Positions 1-9,237 of a DNA stretch of 64,000 nucleotides are shown in pieces (positions within the stretch are counted from its first letter, which is position 1; the number at the start of each line of letters is the position of its first letter). The translations under genes and the position numbers were made by a program. Below the pieces are notes generated by a model that was not told the origin of the DNA, ran no database searches, and worked only from the letters and a program-made list of their open reading frames with translations. Origin of the DNA: Amycolatopsis thailandensis. GTDB taxonomy: Bacteria > Actinomycetota > Actinomycetes > Mycobacteriales > Pseudonocardiaceae. Location: contig NZ_NMQT01000092.1 of assembly GCF_002234405.1 (NCBI RefSeq), positions 23,038-87,037 on the forward strand. Direction: 5' to 3'.

Positions 1-319
1 TCAGGCGCTCGACGGCTTCGCGGTAGGACGCGAGCCCCGCGCCGCGATCGACGGAGATGTGGTGCATACCGCGCATGAGCGGCCCGGCGATCCGGTTGCC
101 GAAGATCTCCTTTTTCGCCATGAACCTGACCAGGCGTTTCGCCGGCTGCGCGCCGAGCCCGCAGAAGATGAAGTCGAGATAGCTGACGTGGTTGCAGGCG
201 ATGACCGCCCCGCCCGTCGACGGGATGTGCTCGGTCCCCTCCACCCGGATGCGGTTGTCCAGCACCCGGAACATGAGCTTCGCCGCCATGATGACGGGCG
301 GGTAAACGAGTTCGGCCAT
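1..319 (-). CDS. PlsC-type 1-acylglycerol-3-phosphate acyltransferase, N-terminal part
   Basis: This gene runs off the left edge, so only the first 106 residues are visible. It starts at ATG 319 with MAELVYPPVIMAAKLMF. The family moves an acyl group onto lysophosphatidic acid or a related acceptor at the inner membrane. The HX4D catalytic box is present in NHVSYLDF (His44, Asp49), followed by the expected KKEIF region and a HHISVDRG stretch. It is divergent from the membrane protein at 421, and an extended inverted repeat lies between them. Substrate cannot be decided from this fragment. Confidence 0.85.
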   Translation of the reverse strand, partial: MAELVYPPVIMAAKLMFRVLDNRIRVEGTEHIPSTGGAVIACNHVSYLDFIFCGLGAQPAKRLVRFMAKKEIFGNRIAGPLMRGMHHISVDRGAGLASYREAVERL

Positions 320-329
320 TCGTCCAGGT

Positions 330-365
330 TACGCTACCGTAGGGTAACCAACCTACGGTCGCGTA
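330..365. promoter_or_regulatory. Long inverted repeat, putative TetR-type operator
   Basis: The left arm TACGCTACCGTAGG and right arm CCTACGGTCGCGTA are complementary over 14 bp with one mismatch, around an 8-bp spacer. It starts 11 nt upstream of the acyltransferase start and lies in the promoter region shared with the gene at 421. TetR regulators of actinobacterial fatty-acid and lipid genes commonly bind sites of this size. The regulator is not identified. Confidence 0.55.
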
Positions 366-420
366 GGTCACAAGCGGCTGCTGACGTCATCACCCCAGGT
401 CACTGCCCTAAAATGTGCTC

Positions 421-1674
421 GTGACGCACGAGACCACCGAAATCACGCTCATGCCGCGAGGAAGACCCGGCGCTCAGCGCCTCTGGGCTTATCTCGCGCT
501 GGGCACGGTGTCCCTGATCAATCTGATCTCCTTCATGCCGAAGTTCCCCAAACCGCATGAAGCGGCCTGGGGCGACGCGCTGAACTACTACCGCATGTCG
601 GAGCAGACCGGCGCGGCCGTGGACAACCCCTTCGCGTTGCGGATGCTGAGCCCGTGGATCATCCACCGCGGCAACCTGCTGACCGGACTCTCGCTCGACG
701 TCCTCTGGGTGGCCTTCACCTTCGTGGTCACGCTCGCCACGGTGATCGTCTTCTTCGAATTCCTGCGCTCGTACCTGAAATTGCAGCTGTTCACGTCGGT
801 GCTCGCCGCCGTCGCGCTGGCCTGCACGTTCTGGTACGCGCCGTACGCCTTCAGCAACCCGTGGCTGGTCGACCCGCTCAACAACCTGCTCTACCTGCTC
901 GCGATCTGGTTCATCCTCAACCGCAAGCTGATCCCGTTCGCGATCGTCATCGTGCTCGGCGCGATCAACAAGGAGACGACGCTCCTGCTGGCTCCGCTGT
1001 ACCCGCTGATCGCGTGGACGCGCGGCCGGTCGTTCCGTGATCGCGATGTCCTGGGGGGCATCGGCGTGTTCGTGGTCGCCGCCGGGATCTACGTCGGCTA
1101 CCGGATCTGGGCTCAGAACCTCATCGGCGGCGACTACGGCTTCGGCGCGGGGCAGTCCAACAGCGGCTTGCTCGACAACATCCGCTTCGCGCTCAACGCG
1201 GGCAAGGGCACCGGCCAGGTCGAACTGTTCACCACGTTCCACTTCTTCTGGCTGATCTTCGGCTACGGCCTTTACCAGCAGTACCGCCGTCACGGTCTGC
1301 GCGCGGAACTGCTGATCGCCAGCATCTGGCTGTTCGCCTGCTGCCTGGCCGGACGGCTCGTCGCGACCGACACGGCGCGGGTCTTCGTGATGATGGCGCC
1401 GCTGCTCATCGCGCTCGTCGCCGTCGTGCTCGACCAGCAGCGAGGCGAGGGACGGCGGCTCTGGGTCGGCGCGCTGTTCTTCCTCTACATCGCGGTGAAC
1501 CTGCGGTTCGTCGGCGGTGCGGCGGTGTTCTGGGTCGACGCCGTCGCGCTCCTGATCTTCGCCGCGTTGGTGTCGTTCCCGGCGACAACGCGGCAGGCGG
1601 GTTTCAAGGGCTTCAACGGCTTCCGGCCGCATCAAGGGAGATTGGACGTCGAGGACGACGTCAAATCCTCCTGA
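421..1674 (+). CDS. Polytopic membrane protein, GT-C-like, unknown function
   Basis: About 417 residues starting VTHETTEITLM. GTG 421 is chosen; GTG 415 in the same frame is equally possible. It has many hydrophobic segments, an early extracytoplasmic acidic loop (WGDALNYYRMSEQTG) and an INKETTLLLAP motif seen in polyprenyl-sugar-type membrane glycosyltransferases. The C-terminus overlaps the convergent gene at 1632 by 43 bp. I do not recognise a specific family; a GT-C role is inferred from topology, motif and neighbouring glycan genes. Confidence 0.7.
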   Translation: MTHETTEITLMPRGRPGAQRLWAYLALGTVSLINLISFMPKFPKPHEAAWGDALNYYRMSEQTGAAVDNPFALRMLSPWIIHRGNLLTGLSLDVLWVAFTFVVTLATVIVFFEFLRSYLKLQLFTSVLAAVALACTFWYAPYAFSNPWLVDPLNNLLYLLAIWFILNRKLIPFAIVIVLGAINKETTLLLAPLYPLIAWTRGRSFRDRDVLGGIGVFVVAAGIYVGYRIWAQNLIGGDYGFGAGQSNSGLLDNIRFALNAGKGTGQVELFTTFHFFWLIFGYGLYQQYRRHGLRAELLIASIWLFACCLAGRLVATDTARVFVMMAPLLIALVAVVLDQQRGEGRRLWVGALFFLYIAVNLRFVGGAAVFWVDAVALLIFAALVSFPATTRQAGFKGFNGFRPHQGRLDVEDDVKSS

Positions 1675-3110
1675 CGCGCGAAAGTCACCAGCGCCAGGAC
1701 GACGCCGAGCAGCGTGCAGTACAAGGCGATCGCCTGGTGCTTGACGTTCTCCAAGCCGTCGCCCAGCGCGGCCAGCGCGAACTGGCCGACGGCGACGGCG
1801 AGCAGGAAGCCCAGCGCGATGCCCACCGCGTCACGCCGGGCCTTCCAGCCGCGCCAACCGAGCAGGAACCAGATCGGCAGCAGGGCGAAGAAACCCAGTG
1901 GCGCCAAGAGTTTCGTGATGGTCGACGCCACCGGGACGCGGTGTTCCTGTGCCTCCGGCGCGAACCCGGCCGACTGGTCGAAGCTGCCGAGGTAGGGCGG
2001 GCGCGCGGTGAGCAGATCGCCCGCCGCGCGGTCCAGGATCCCGACGGTGCGCCAGGGATGCGTCGCGAAGTACTCGACGACGTTGCGCCTGCTGATCTGT
2101 TCGCGGTACCGCGGGTATTCGGGGTCCATCGTCGCGGGTTTCGGATGCCACCAGCCGTTGCCCGCGTACTGGCCGAACGAAGCGGGCAGCCCCAGCGCGG
2201 CGAGGTCGGCCCCGGTGTCGTGCCGACCGTCCACAATGGTCAAGAAGATCGTGTTGAACATGTTGATCTCGCGCGAATCGTCACCAGGACGCGCGGCGAG
2301 TGAGCCGTCGGGAAGCTTCGCCGGTTCGACGGTCTGCTGGGCGTACGCCGTGCCTCCGGCGAGCGCGCCGACGACGAACACCGCGGGAAGCCAGCGCTTC
2401 AAACCCCTGACTCCGGCCGGGCGGACGAGCAACGCGGCGAGCGCGAGCAGCGGCAGGATCATCAGCGTCTGGACCTTGGCGTTGACCGCGATGACGCCGC
2501 CGAAGAGAAGCACGGCCAAGCCCGCGTAGCGCCACCACCCGGGTCGCGCGGACACCAGCAGGCCGCCGACCGCCAGGAGAAGACCGAGGAACGCGGCGCC
2601 TTCGCCGAGCACGGAGGCGAAGTAGCCGAAGAACGCGGAGTCCGCGACGACCAGCAGCAGCCCGACAGCCGCGAAGCCTCGGACGCGACGCGAGTACGGC
2701 AGCCCGACGACGATCAACGCGACCGCGGCGGCGGCGAGGACGCTGGTGAGCACGCCGAGCACCACCAGGCTCAGTGTCGATTCGAGGCCGAGCAGCCCGC
2801 CGATCGACCGCGCGATCCGCGCGAACCAGCTCTGGGTCAGGAGATAGGTGGCGTCGCATTCGCCCGCCGGCGCGGTGTAGGAGAGGCGCACGAACGGCTC
2901 CGGCTTGCCCTTCCACGGGATACCCGCGCCGCACAGCACGCGGAAGCCGTCGCCGTTGTCGGCCATCCCGACCGGCCTCGGCACGAGGAAGCGGACGAGC
3001 AACACGGTGAGCGCGGCGGCGAACACGCCGAGGCCGAACAGGCGCGAAGAGGAGCCAAGCGCTGCTGGTCGGCTGGGGGAAACGCGTTCGTCGACACTCA
3101 CGAAGGGCAC
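1632..3110 (-). CDS. Polytopic membrane protein, putative GT-C glycosyltransferase
   Basis: 492 residues. After the first membrane segment comes the motif MADNGDGFRV, an acidic extracytoplasmic loop of the kind used by GT-C enzymes to bind the lipid-linked donor. A long soluble loop (residues about 255-370) is followed by C-terminal membrane helices. The start overlaps the end of the upstream gene by 13 bp, so the two are probably translationally coupled and work in one envelope glycan process. Exact sugar and acceptor are unknown. Confidence 0.7.
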   Translation of the reverse strand: MPFVSVDERVSPSRPAALGSSSRLFGLGVFAAALTVLLVRFLVPRPVGMADNGDGFRVLCGAGIPWKGKPEPFVRLSYTAPAGECDATYLLTQSWFARIARSIGGLLGLESTLSLVVLGVLTSVLAAAAVALIVVGLPYSRRVRGFAAVGLLLVVADSAFFGYFASVLGEGAAFLGLLLAVGGLLVSARPGWWRYAGLAVLLFGGVIAVNAKVQTLMILPLLALAALLVRPAGVRGLKRWLPAVFVVGALAGGTAYAQQTVEPAKLPDGSLAARPGDDSREINMFNTIFLTIVDGRHDTGADLAALGLPASFGQYAGNGWWHPKPATMDPEYPRYREQISRRNVVEYFATHPWRTVGILDRAAGDLLTARPPYLGSFDQSAGFAPEAQEHRVPVASTITKLLAPLGFFALLPIWFLLGWRGWKARRDAVGIALGFLLAVAVGQFALAALGDGLENVKHQAIALYCTLLGVVLALVTFARQEDLTSSSTSNLP

Positions 3111-4708
3111 GGTACGTGGCGGAAATCGGGTGAGCGGTCGAGGGCCGCTCTCACCGAGCGTTCGACGTCCGCCCGCAGGAACACGGTGAGCCAGGACGGC
3201 GTTCCTTCACGCGCGAAGGTCGCGACGCGGTACCTCGCGACGTACGCCGGATCGATCACGCAGGACTGCGTCGGCGAGTAGCCGTTGTCGGTGATGACGG
3301 CGATCGTCGGATGCCGCCGGGTGACGAGGGTCTCGCCCGCTTCCTCGGTCTGCCCTCGGACGCCGACGATCTGGAGCTGCGTTCCGGCGTGGTAGGACAG
3401 CACGCCGGGCGCGGACGTGCTCACGATCGAACCGGGCGGCAGGTAGGCGTCGAGCCAGCGGCCGATCTCCTCCAGTTGCGCTCCGTGGTCGTGCCAGGCG
3501 CGCACGCGGGCCAGCATCTCCGGGCTGAACACCGAGACCAGCACCGCGAGCCCGGACAGCGCCATCGCGGCGGCGGGCATCAGCCGCCTGCCCCGCGGAC
3601 GCGGCCGCGGACTCGGTTTCGCCGTCGCGGTGAGCACGCCGTAGACCGATACGGCCGCCACCGACAGCAGCGGCGGGATCGGCGCGAGCAGGCGCCAGGC
3701 AGGCCTCGCGTCGCCGCCGAAGAAGACCACGAAACCGGTGAGCGCGACGGCGGTGACGAGCATCAGCCAGGTCAGCGACCTGGCCTCGGCCTCCCCCGGT
3801 GTCCGGCCGGCGCGACGCAGTGCCAGCGCCACCGCCGCGACCAGGCCGAGCAGCACGAAACCCTGGTGGACCACCGAGAAACCCGACAGGTACCGCCAGC
3901 CGTGGTCGATCCGATCCGGAACGTCGAGGTCGAAGGGGATGACCACCGACGTCGGCAGGACATGGTCGTAGTAGGTCATCCGCCACGCCGTCCACGGCGC
4001 GGCGAAGACGAGCCCGCCGAGCAGCCAGCCCGCCGGGGCCCACCAGGAGTGGCGGCCGCGCAGGGCGGCGACGACCAGCCAGCCGCCGACGAGCACCGCG
4101 AGCAGGACCCCCGCCGGGCGCGTCATCATCGCGAAGGCGACGAGCACGCCCGCGACGACCGGGCGCCGCGCCGCGAGCGAGGCGAAGACCCCGAACACCA
4201 GCAGCACGAACAACGGCGTCTCGGTGCCGGATCCGCCGTACGCGGCGAGGCCCCCGGCGCCCGCGACGAGGACCGCGGCGGCCACCCCGGCGGCCGGGCG
4301 CGGCTCCCCCGCGGCCCGCTCGACCACCCGGTTCACCGTCACGTGCGCGAGCAGGACGGCGCCGAGGGTGGCGAGAACGCCGAGCACGATCGCCGAGGTT
4401 TCGATATCGGCGTCGAAAGCGGCCTTCGGCAACGCGATCACGATCATCCAAAGGAAATTCGCGTAACCCTCGATCCGCTCGCCGGTGTTGAACACCGGAC
4501 CATTGCCGTCGGCGATGTTCTGGGCGTAGCGGAAAGTGATGTACGCGTCTTCCGCGATGGTCGAAAACAACAGCTGGTGCGCCGCGGAGAAACCGAGGGT
4601 GAGCAGCAGCGCGACCGCGCGCCAGTTCTTGTCGGCGCTGATCTTGGGCCAGGCCACCAGCACGAAGATCGCGAGCACGGACCAGGCGACGGCAAGCGCG
4701 ATCACCAC
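3098..4708 (-). CDS. AftB-like GT-C arabinofuranosyltransferase
   Basis: 536 residues with many membrane spans. The first extracytoplasmic loop reads EDAYITFRYAQNIADGNG followed by VFNTGERIEGYANFLW. It closely resembles the (E/D)DAxIxFRYxxNxxxGxG...NxGERVEGYxNxLW signature of mycobacterial AftB, which adds terminal beta-1,2-arabinofuranose to arabinan from decaprenylphosphoryl arabinose. A soluble C-terminal region carries a YLPPGSIVSTSAPG segment. An arabinan-building role fits a Pseudonocardiales cell wall but remains an inference. It is the first gene of a two-gene operon. Confidence 0.72.
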   Translation of the reverse strand: MVIALAVAWSVLAIFVLVAWPKISADKNWRAVALLLTLGFSAAHQLLFSTIAEDAYITFRYAQNIADGNGPVFNTGERIEGYANFLWMIVIALPKAAFDADIETSAIVLGVLATLGAVLLAHVTVNRVVERAAGEPRPAAGVAAAVLVAGAGGLAAYGGSGTETPLFVLLVFGVFASLAARRPVVAGVLVAFAMMTRPAGVLLAVLVGGWLVVAALRGRHSWWAPAGWLLGGLVFAAPWTAWRMTYYDHVLPTSVVIPFDLDVPDRIDHGWRYLSGFSVVHQGFVLLGLVAAVALALRRAGRTPGEAEARSLTWLMLVTAVALTGFVVFFGGDARPAWRLLAPIPPLLSVAAVSVYGVLTATAKPSPRPRPRGRRLMPAAAMALSGLAVLVSVFSPEMLARVRAWHDHGAQLEEIGRWLDAYLPPGSIVSTSAPGVLSYHAGTQLQIVGVRGQTEEAGETLVTRRHPTIAVITDNGYSPTQSCVIDPAYVARYRVATFAREGTPSWLTVFLRADVERSVRAALDRSPDFRHVPCPS

Positions 4709-4985
4709 CTGATCCCACCCTCCCGGGCCGAGCCGCTCCGTATGCGAAAAAGACTACGGTCAAGTATCGAACGCCGCGCCAAGGTGTTTCTTTCGGCGCA
4801 GTCAATTGACACGAACGGGTGAGTCGAGTGTGCGCGGAGTAGACGGTGCTCCGCCGAATTCCCCCGCGGGATGTGACTCCTTCGGGTAACGGCCCTCAGC
4901 GGTTAATCTGGCCGCCCATTCCGTTCCGCACCTCGGGAGTTCCGTGCGGATACCCCACTCCGCTTTCAGACGCTGAGGACACCTT

Positions 4986-6923
4986 GTGCCCACCCAGACC
5001 TCCCTCCTGACCGACATCGTCACGGTCTGTGTCGCACTGCTCGCCATCGGCCTGCCCGGTCTGCTCACCGGTCTCGCCGCCGGCCTGCGCGGCTGGGTGC
5101 TCGCGGGGATGACGCCGTTGCTGAGCTACGCCATCGGCGGTCTCGCCGGGCCGTGGTCGGCCGCGCTCGGGCTCCCGTTCACCCCGGTGACCTACGCGGT
5201 GGCGACGGCCTTGTTCGCCGGTGTCGCCTACGGCCTGCGGCGGCTCACACTGCGCCGGTGGCCGCCCGCGCCGGAGGAACCGCTGTGGGGCCGGTCCGGG
5301 CATCTCGCCGTCGGGGCCTGCCTGCTGCTCGCGGCCGCCGTCGGGATGTACGCGGTGGTCCGCGGGATGGGCAGGCTGGACGCCATCCCGCAGGGGTTCG
5401 ACGCCGTGTACCACGCGAACGGCGTCCGGCAGATCGCCGAGACCGGTGACGGCAGCCTGTTCGGCACCGGCGAGGTCAACTGGTACGGCGACGGGGCGCC
5501 AGTGTTCTACCCCAACGCCTACCACCTGCTGGCGTCCGTGGTGTACCTGCTCAGCCCGGCGAGCATCCCGCTGACGCTGGACGTGAACACCGCGCTGCTC
5601 CCCGCGTTGCTGGCGTTGTCGCTGGTCACGATGGTGCGCGTGTTCCGGGGGCGCGCGGTGTTCGCGGGCGCGGTCGCGCTCGTGTCCATCGCCCCGGTGA
5701 TGGGCCTGTACGAATCGATGAGCAGGGGACCTTTGCTCCCGTTCCTGCTCGGCCTCGCGCTGACCCCGCTGGCCGCCGTCGCGGTGAAGCGCTATCTCGA
5801 CCGCCCGGCGCCCGACACCGGTTTCGTGCTGCTCATCGGCGCCGTCGGGCTGCTATGCGTGCACTCGTCGGCGTTGTTCGGCGCGATCCTGTTCGCCGGT
5901 CCGCTGCTGCTGCAACGCTGGGTCGCGCCCGGTGACCGGTGGCGGCGGATCGGGCGGGATCTGCGGGCGCTGGCGATCGTCGGGGTCCTCGCGGTCGCCG
6001 TGGCCGGGCTCCAGCTGTTCGGCGCGATCGGCCTCGCGAACGGCGAAGTGCCCTACCGCAGTTGGCCGGTCGAATGGCGGGCGACGACGGCGCTCGGCGC
6101 GCTGCTGGGCTTCCAGCATTACGAGCCCTATCCGCAGATCTGGCTTTCGGCGGCGTTGCTGCTGGGCTTCATCTTCTTCTCGCGGGCGGGCGGGCTGCGG
6201 TGGATCGGCGTGACGGCGTTGATCACCGGACTCGCCTACATCGCGGTGACGTCGTCGGAGCAGCCCCTCGTGCTGGCGCTGTCCCGGCCGTGGTGGAACG
6301 ACCCGTACCGGTTCATGTCGATGGCGGCGGTCCCGCTGTCGATCATCGCCGCGCACGGCCTCGCCGAGACGCAGGCGTGGCTGCGGGACACCGTGGCGCT
6401 CCGGAAGGTGCCCGCGTTCGTCGTCGCGCTGGCGGTGTTCGGCGGGTTCGCCTTCCTGAGCAACGGTTTCTACGCGCGGTCCAACGCGGAGAAGGTCGCG
6501 TCCGGCTACGCGAACACGCCCGGCATCAACCCGCACAAGCTGCCGGTGAGCCCGGACGAGGTCGTCGCGATGGAGAAGCTCGCCGAGTTCGCGAAGCCCG
6601 GCGAGCGGGCGCTGAACGACCGGCTGGACGGGACGGTGTGGACCTACGCGCTCTCCGGCGTCCGCACGACTTCCGGGCATTTCGACGAGACGCTGTCGCC
6701 GTCGGACGCGCGGCTGCTGGAGTGGCACTTCCGCGAGTACCCGTCGAATCCCGACGTGCGGGCGGCGGTGGCGCGGCTGAACGTGCGGTGGGTGATCCTC
6801 GGGCAGTACGGCTACCCGACGGGCGCCCCGCGGCAGGCCGGGCTGCGCGATCTGGAGGGGCTGAACTTCGTGACCGAGGTGTACCGCAACGCCGACGCGG
6901 TGATCTACCGGCTGAACCCCTGA
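4986..6923 (+). CDS. DUF6541-type polytopic membrane protein
   Basis: 645 residues, GTG start preceded by GAGGACA. It has about a dozen hydrophobic segments and a loop with FDAVYHANGVRQIAETGDGS and YPNAYHLLASVVY, which I associate with the DUF6541 family of actinobacterial membrane proteins. The C-terminal 170 residues are soluble and probably extracytoplasmic. The D...YHANG loop resembles the active-site loop of GT-C enzymes, so a lipid-linked sugar transferase is likely but unproven. Its TGA is immediately followed by the 65-nt palindrome at 6924. Confidence 0.7.
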   Translation: MPTQTSLLTDIVTVCVALLAIGLPGLLTGLAAGLRGWVLAGMTPLLSYAIGGLAGPWSAALGLPFTPVTYAVATALFAGVAYGLRRLTLRRWPPAPEEPLWGRSGHLAVGACLLLAAAVGMYAVVRGMGRLDAIPQGFDAVYHANGVRQIAETGDGSLFGTGEVNWYGDGAPVFYPNAYHLLASVVYLLSPASIPLTLDVNTALLPALLALSLVTMVRVFRGRAVFAGAVALVSIAPVMGLYESMSRGPLLPFLLGLALTPLAAVAVKRYLDRPAPDTGFVLLIGAVGLLCVHSSALFGAILFAGPLLLQRWVAPGDRWRRIGRDLRALAIVGVLAVAVAGLQLFGAIGLANGEVPYRSWPVEWRATTALGALLGFQHYEPYPQIWLSAALLLGFIFFSRAGGLRWIGVTALITGLAYIAVTSSEQPLVLALSRPWWNDPYRFMSMAAVPLSIIAAHGLAETQAWLRDTVALRKVPAFVVALAVFGGFAFLSNGFYARSNAEKVASGYANTPGINPHKLPVSPDEVVAMEKLAEFAKPGERALNDRLDGTVWTYALSGVRTTSGHFDETLSPSDARLLEWHFREYPSNPDVRAAVARLNVRWVILGQYGYPTGAPRQAGLRDLEGLNFVTEVYRNADAVIYRLNP

Positions 6924-6988
6924 CGCGTTTAGTCCTCTGAATGCGGTAGTTGCCCCGCGCAAAGACCGCGTTCAGAGGACTAAACGCG
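6924..6988. repeat. 65-nt palindromic repeat, copy 1
   Basis: Near-perfect palindrome starting right after the stop of the gene ending at 6923. The arms CGCGTTTAGTCCTCTG and CAGAGGACTAAACGCG pair perfectly at the ends, and the pairing continues inwards with few mismatches to a loop containing TTGCCC. It also contains the TAG stop of the convergent gene at 6980. A second copy of identical length lies at 15628. It may act as a bidirectional terminator. Confidence 0.85.
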
Positions 6989-7951
6989 GGAAGTGACGAG
7001 GCGGGCCGAGAGGGCGGCGGCGCCGGCGGTGATCAGGTCGGCGACGGTGAACATGACGCGCGAGGCGATGGCGAAGGCCGTCGCCTGGCCGACGGTGAGG
7101 CCCGACGCGGTGAGCACGGCGACCTGCGCGACCTCGCGGACACCGACCCCGCTGGGCAGGATGAACGCGAACGTCCCGACGGTCATCGCGACCGCCATCG
7201 CGCCCACGCACAGCACGAAGCCGCTGAAACCCGGCGTGCCGACGGAGTTCGCGAGCAGCCAAAGGTGCACGCCCTGCAACGCCCACGCGGCGGTCGACGA
7301 GCCGAAGACCTTCCCGACGACCGACCAGCTCAGCTGGTGGTCCAGCGGCGGGCGGCGCAGGATCCGCAGCACGAGCGACGTGCCCCAGGTCAGCACCTTC
7401 GGATGCAGCATCGCGAGGCCGACCGGGATGAGCACGAACAGCCACATCGCCCGCGGGCTGTTGCTGAACACCGCCGGGGCCGCGAGCAGCGAGACGACCA
7501 GCGCGGACACCACGCCGACGCCGAGCTGGATCAGCGAGCCGGTGAAGATCCGGGCCCTGGCGAGCCCGGCCTTGCGGCCCAGTTCCATCTGGAGCAGGTA
7601 CGCCCACACCGAACCCGGCACGTATTTGCCGAGCGAGCCGACGAGGCAGATCTGCGCGCCCCTCGCGTAGCCGATCGGTTTGCCGAGGTCGTCGACCATG
7701 ACCTGCCAGCCGTAGGTCGACACCATGATCGCGGCGATGAGCGCGAGCAGGCTCAACGTGGAGGATTCCCACGCGACCTCGGACAAGGTCCGCCAGAATT
7801 CACCCCAATTGGTGACGAGCGTCTTCGCCGCGAATGCGACGACCAGCAGGATGGCGACCCAGCGGACGACGTCGAGGATCTTCGCCTTGGTGGATTTCGG
7901 TTGCTTTACAGATACCGAAGTGTCCTCTTCGGGCGTTTCGACCGTCGTCAC
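6980..7951 (-). CDS. LPG-synthase-TM / flippase-like membrane protein (UPF0104 type)
   Basis: 323 residues. The start is GTG 7951 because GAGGAGG sits 4 nt upstream; the reading frame is open further upstream but without a ribosome site. The protein has about eight membrane helices and the family signatures GSLGKYVPGSVW and LPSGVGVREVA. This family comprises the membrane part of lysyl-phosphatidylglycerol synthase and stand-alone lipid or polyprenyl-sugar flippase-like proteins. It is the last gene of the lpxA-like/luxC operon, 44 nt after luxC, which points to export of the product of that pathway. Confidence 0.8.
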   Translation of the reverse strand: MTTVETPEEDTSVSVKQPKSTKAKILDVVRWVAILLVVAFAAKTLVTNWGEFWRTLSEVAWESSTLSLLALIAAIMVSTYGWQVMVDDLGKPIGYARGAQICLVGSLGKYVPGSVWAYLLQMELGRKAGLARARIFTGSLIQLGVGVVSALVVSLLAAPAVFSNSPRAMWLFVLIPVGLAMLHPKVLTWGTSLVLRILRRPPLDHQLSWSVVGKVFGSSTAAWALQGVHLWLLANSVGTPGFSGFVLCVGAMAVAMTVGTFAFILPSGVGVREVAQVAVLTASGLTVGQATAFAIASRVMFTVADLITAGAAALSARLVTSRV

Positions 7952-7995
7952 TGAACCTCCTCTGCTGTACCGCTGACAACCTCCGTCACCGCAGG

Positions 7996-9237
7996 TCAGG
8001 CCTGTACGGTCACCAAGCGGCTGAACTCGGTCAGCAGATCGTAGCCGTCCCAAATCGCGGAGAACGTCAGGGCCGATCCGAACGGAACGACACGGTCGAC
8101 TCCGCGCCCCGCCAATTCCGTCACGAATTGCGTCAATTCTTCTTTGCTGAAGCCGAATTGACCGACGGTTTGATCTTTGCGGAGCACGATCGGGACGAGG
8201 TCGGAAAGCGTGTCGACCCGCGCGTTGGCGAAAGTGCCGGCGCCAAGCCATTCACGCGGCAGGATCGCGGGGTCGGCCAGCTCCAGGGTCGCGATGCCGT
8301 TGCCCTGGAACTCGATGCCGCTGACGAGCCCGTCGACGGCCGCGCCATACGCCGAAACCCGCTTCTGGACGGCCATCGCGGGCTCGGTGACGTGCTGTTT
8401 CGTCGCCAGCACCTCGGCCAGCAGCTTCCGGAACTCCTGCCCGGCCTCGCGAGCGCCGTCCTCGTCGCCGACCCAGAACACCGCTCGCGGCGACGAGCAG
8501 GCGGCCTGGTCGAACCAGTACGAGTCGTTGTAGAAGCCCTCGGCGGCACCGCGGCGCTCGGCCTCGGAGGCGTTCTGCCAGCCGCGCACCGACGCGACCG
8601 CGAACGACGACCGGTCCGGGAAGGTCAGGTCGCGCGCGTGCGGCGCCAGCGGGTACTTGCGCAGCGCCGCGACCGACGCGTCCCCGCCCCAGATGACCCG
8701 CAGGTCCGCGGCGACCGACAGCGCGCCGCTGATCGCGTCGCTGCGGTCGTAGGTGACCATGCGCTGCGTCGCGGTGATCGCGGCGGCGGTTTCGGCGTCC
8801 ACTTCGGACAGTGCGGCGTTCAGCGCTTCCAGCACCGTTTCGGCTGCACCGGCGGAACGGGAGGACACACGGACGACGTTGTGGTTGCCCGCCAGCGCCG
8901 AAAGCGCCCACGAGTACACGAAAATCGTGTCGACGTTGGCGGGCGGCACGTGGAAGACGAGACCGCGCGGGAAGCGCAGCGCGTCGCCGGAAGTCTCCAA
9001 AGTCGACAGCGCTTTGGCGATCTCTCCCTTGCGCAGGAAGAAACCGAGCGACGCCAGCTCCGGGAAGCGGCGAGCCGTCGCGGGGGCGAGCAGCTTGCGC
9101 GCGAACTTCGTCAGGAACTCGACGACACGCGGGTCACCGACGCGCAGCCGTCCGCCGACGGGCTCGGCCCGCAGCTCTTCGACCAACGAGGAGACCTCGA
9201 TCGCGTCGCCGAGCGGAAAACGCTGGTTGAGAGTCAT
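7996..9237 (-). CDS. LuxC-like acyl-CoA reductase
   Basis: 413 residues from ATG 9237, chosen because it overlaps the preceding stop as ATGA. LuxC enzymes reduce an activated acyl group to aldehyde with NADPH through a cysteine thioester. The nucleophile motif FDQAACSSPR gives Cys247, and the cofactor-binding region PPANVDTIFVYSWALSALAGN is intact. It is coupled to the LuxE-like gene just upstream, the usual partner. No luciferase genes are nearby, so the aldehyde or the reverse thioester chemistry must serve another purpose, probably modifying a sugar or lipid. Confidence 0.88.
   Translation of the reverse strand: MTLNQRFPLGDAIEVSSLVEELRAEPVGGRLRVGDPRVVEFLTKFARKLLAPATARRFPELASLGFFLRKGEIAKALSTLETSGDALRFPRGLVFHVPPANVDTIFVYSWALSALAGNHNVVRVSSRSAGAAETVLEALNAALSEVDAETAAAITATQRMVTYDRSDAISGALSVAADLRVIWGGDASVAALRKYPLAPHARDLTFPDRSSFAVASVRGWQNASEAERRGAAEGFYNDSYWFDQAACSSPRAVFWVGDEDGAREAGQEFRKLLAEVLATKQHVTEPAMAVQKRVSAYGAAVDGLVSGIEFQGNGIATLELADPAILPREWLGAGTFANARVDTLSDLVPIVLRKDQTVGQFGFSKEELTQFVTELAGRGVDRVVPFGSALTFSAIWDGYDLLTEFSRLVTVQA

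Noticed and set aside
59..424. 121-residue open frame on the plus strand
   Set aside because: It is antisense to the PlsC N-terminus, which has clear catalytic motifs in the opposite frame.
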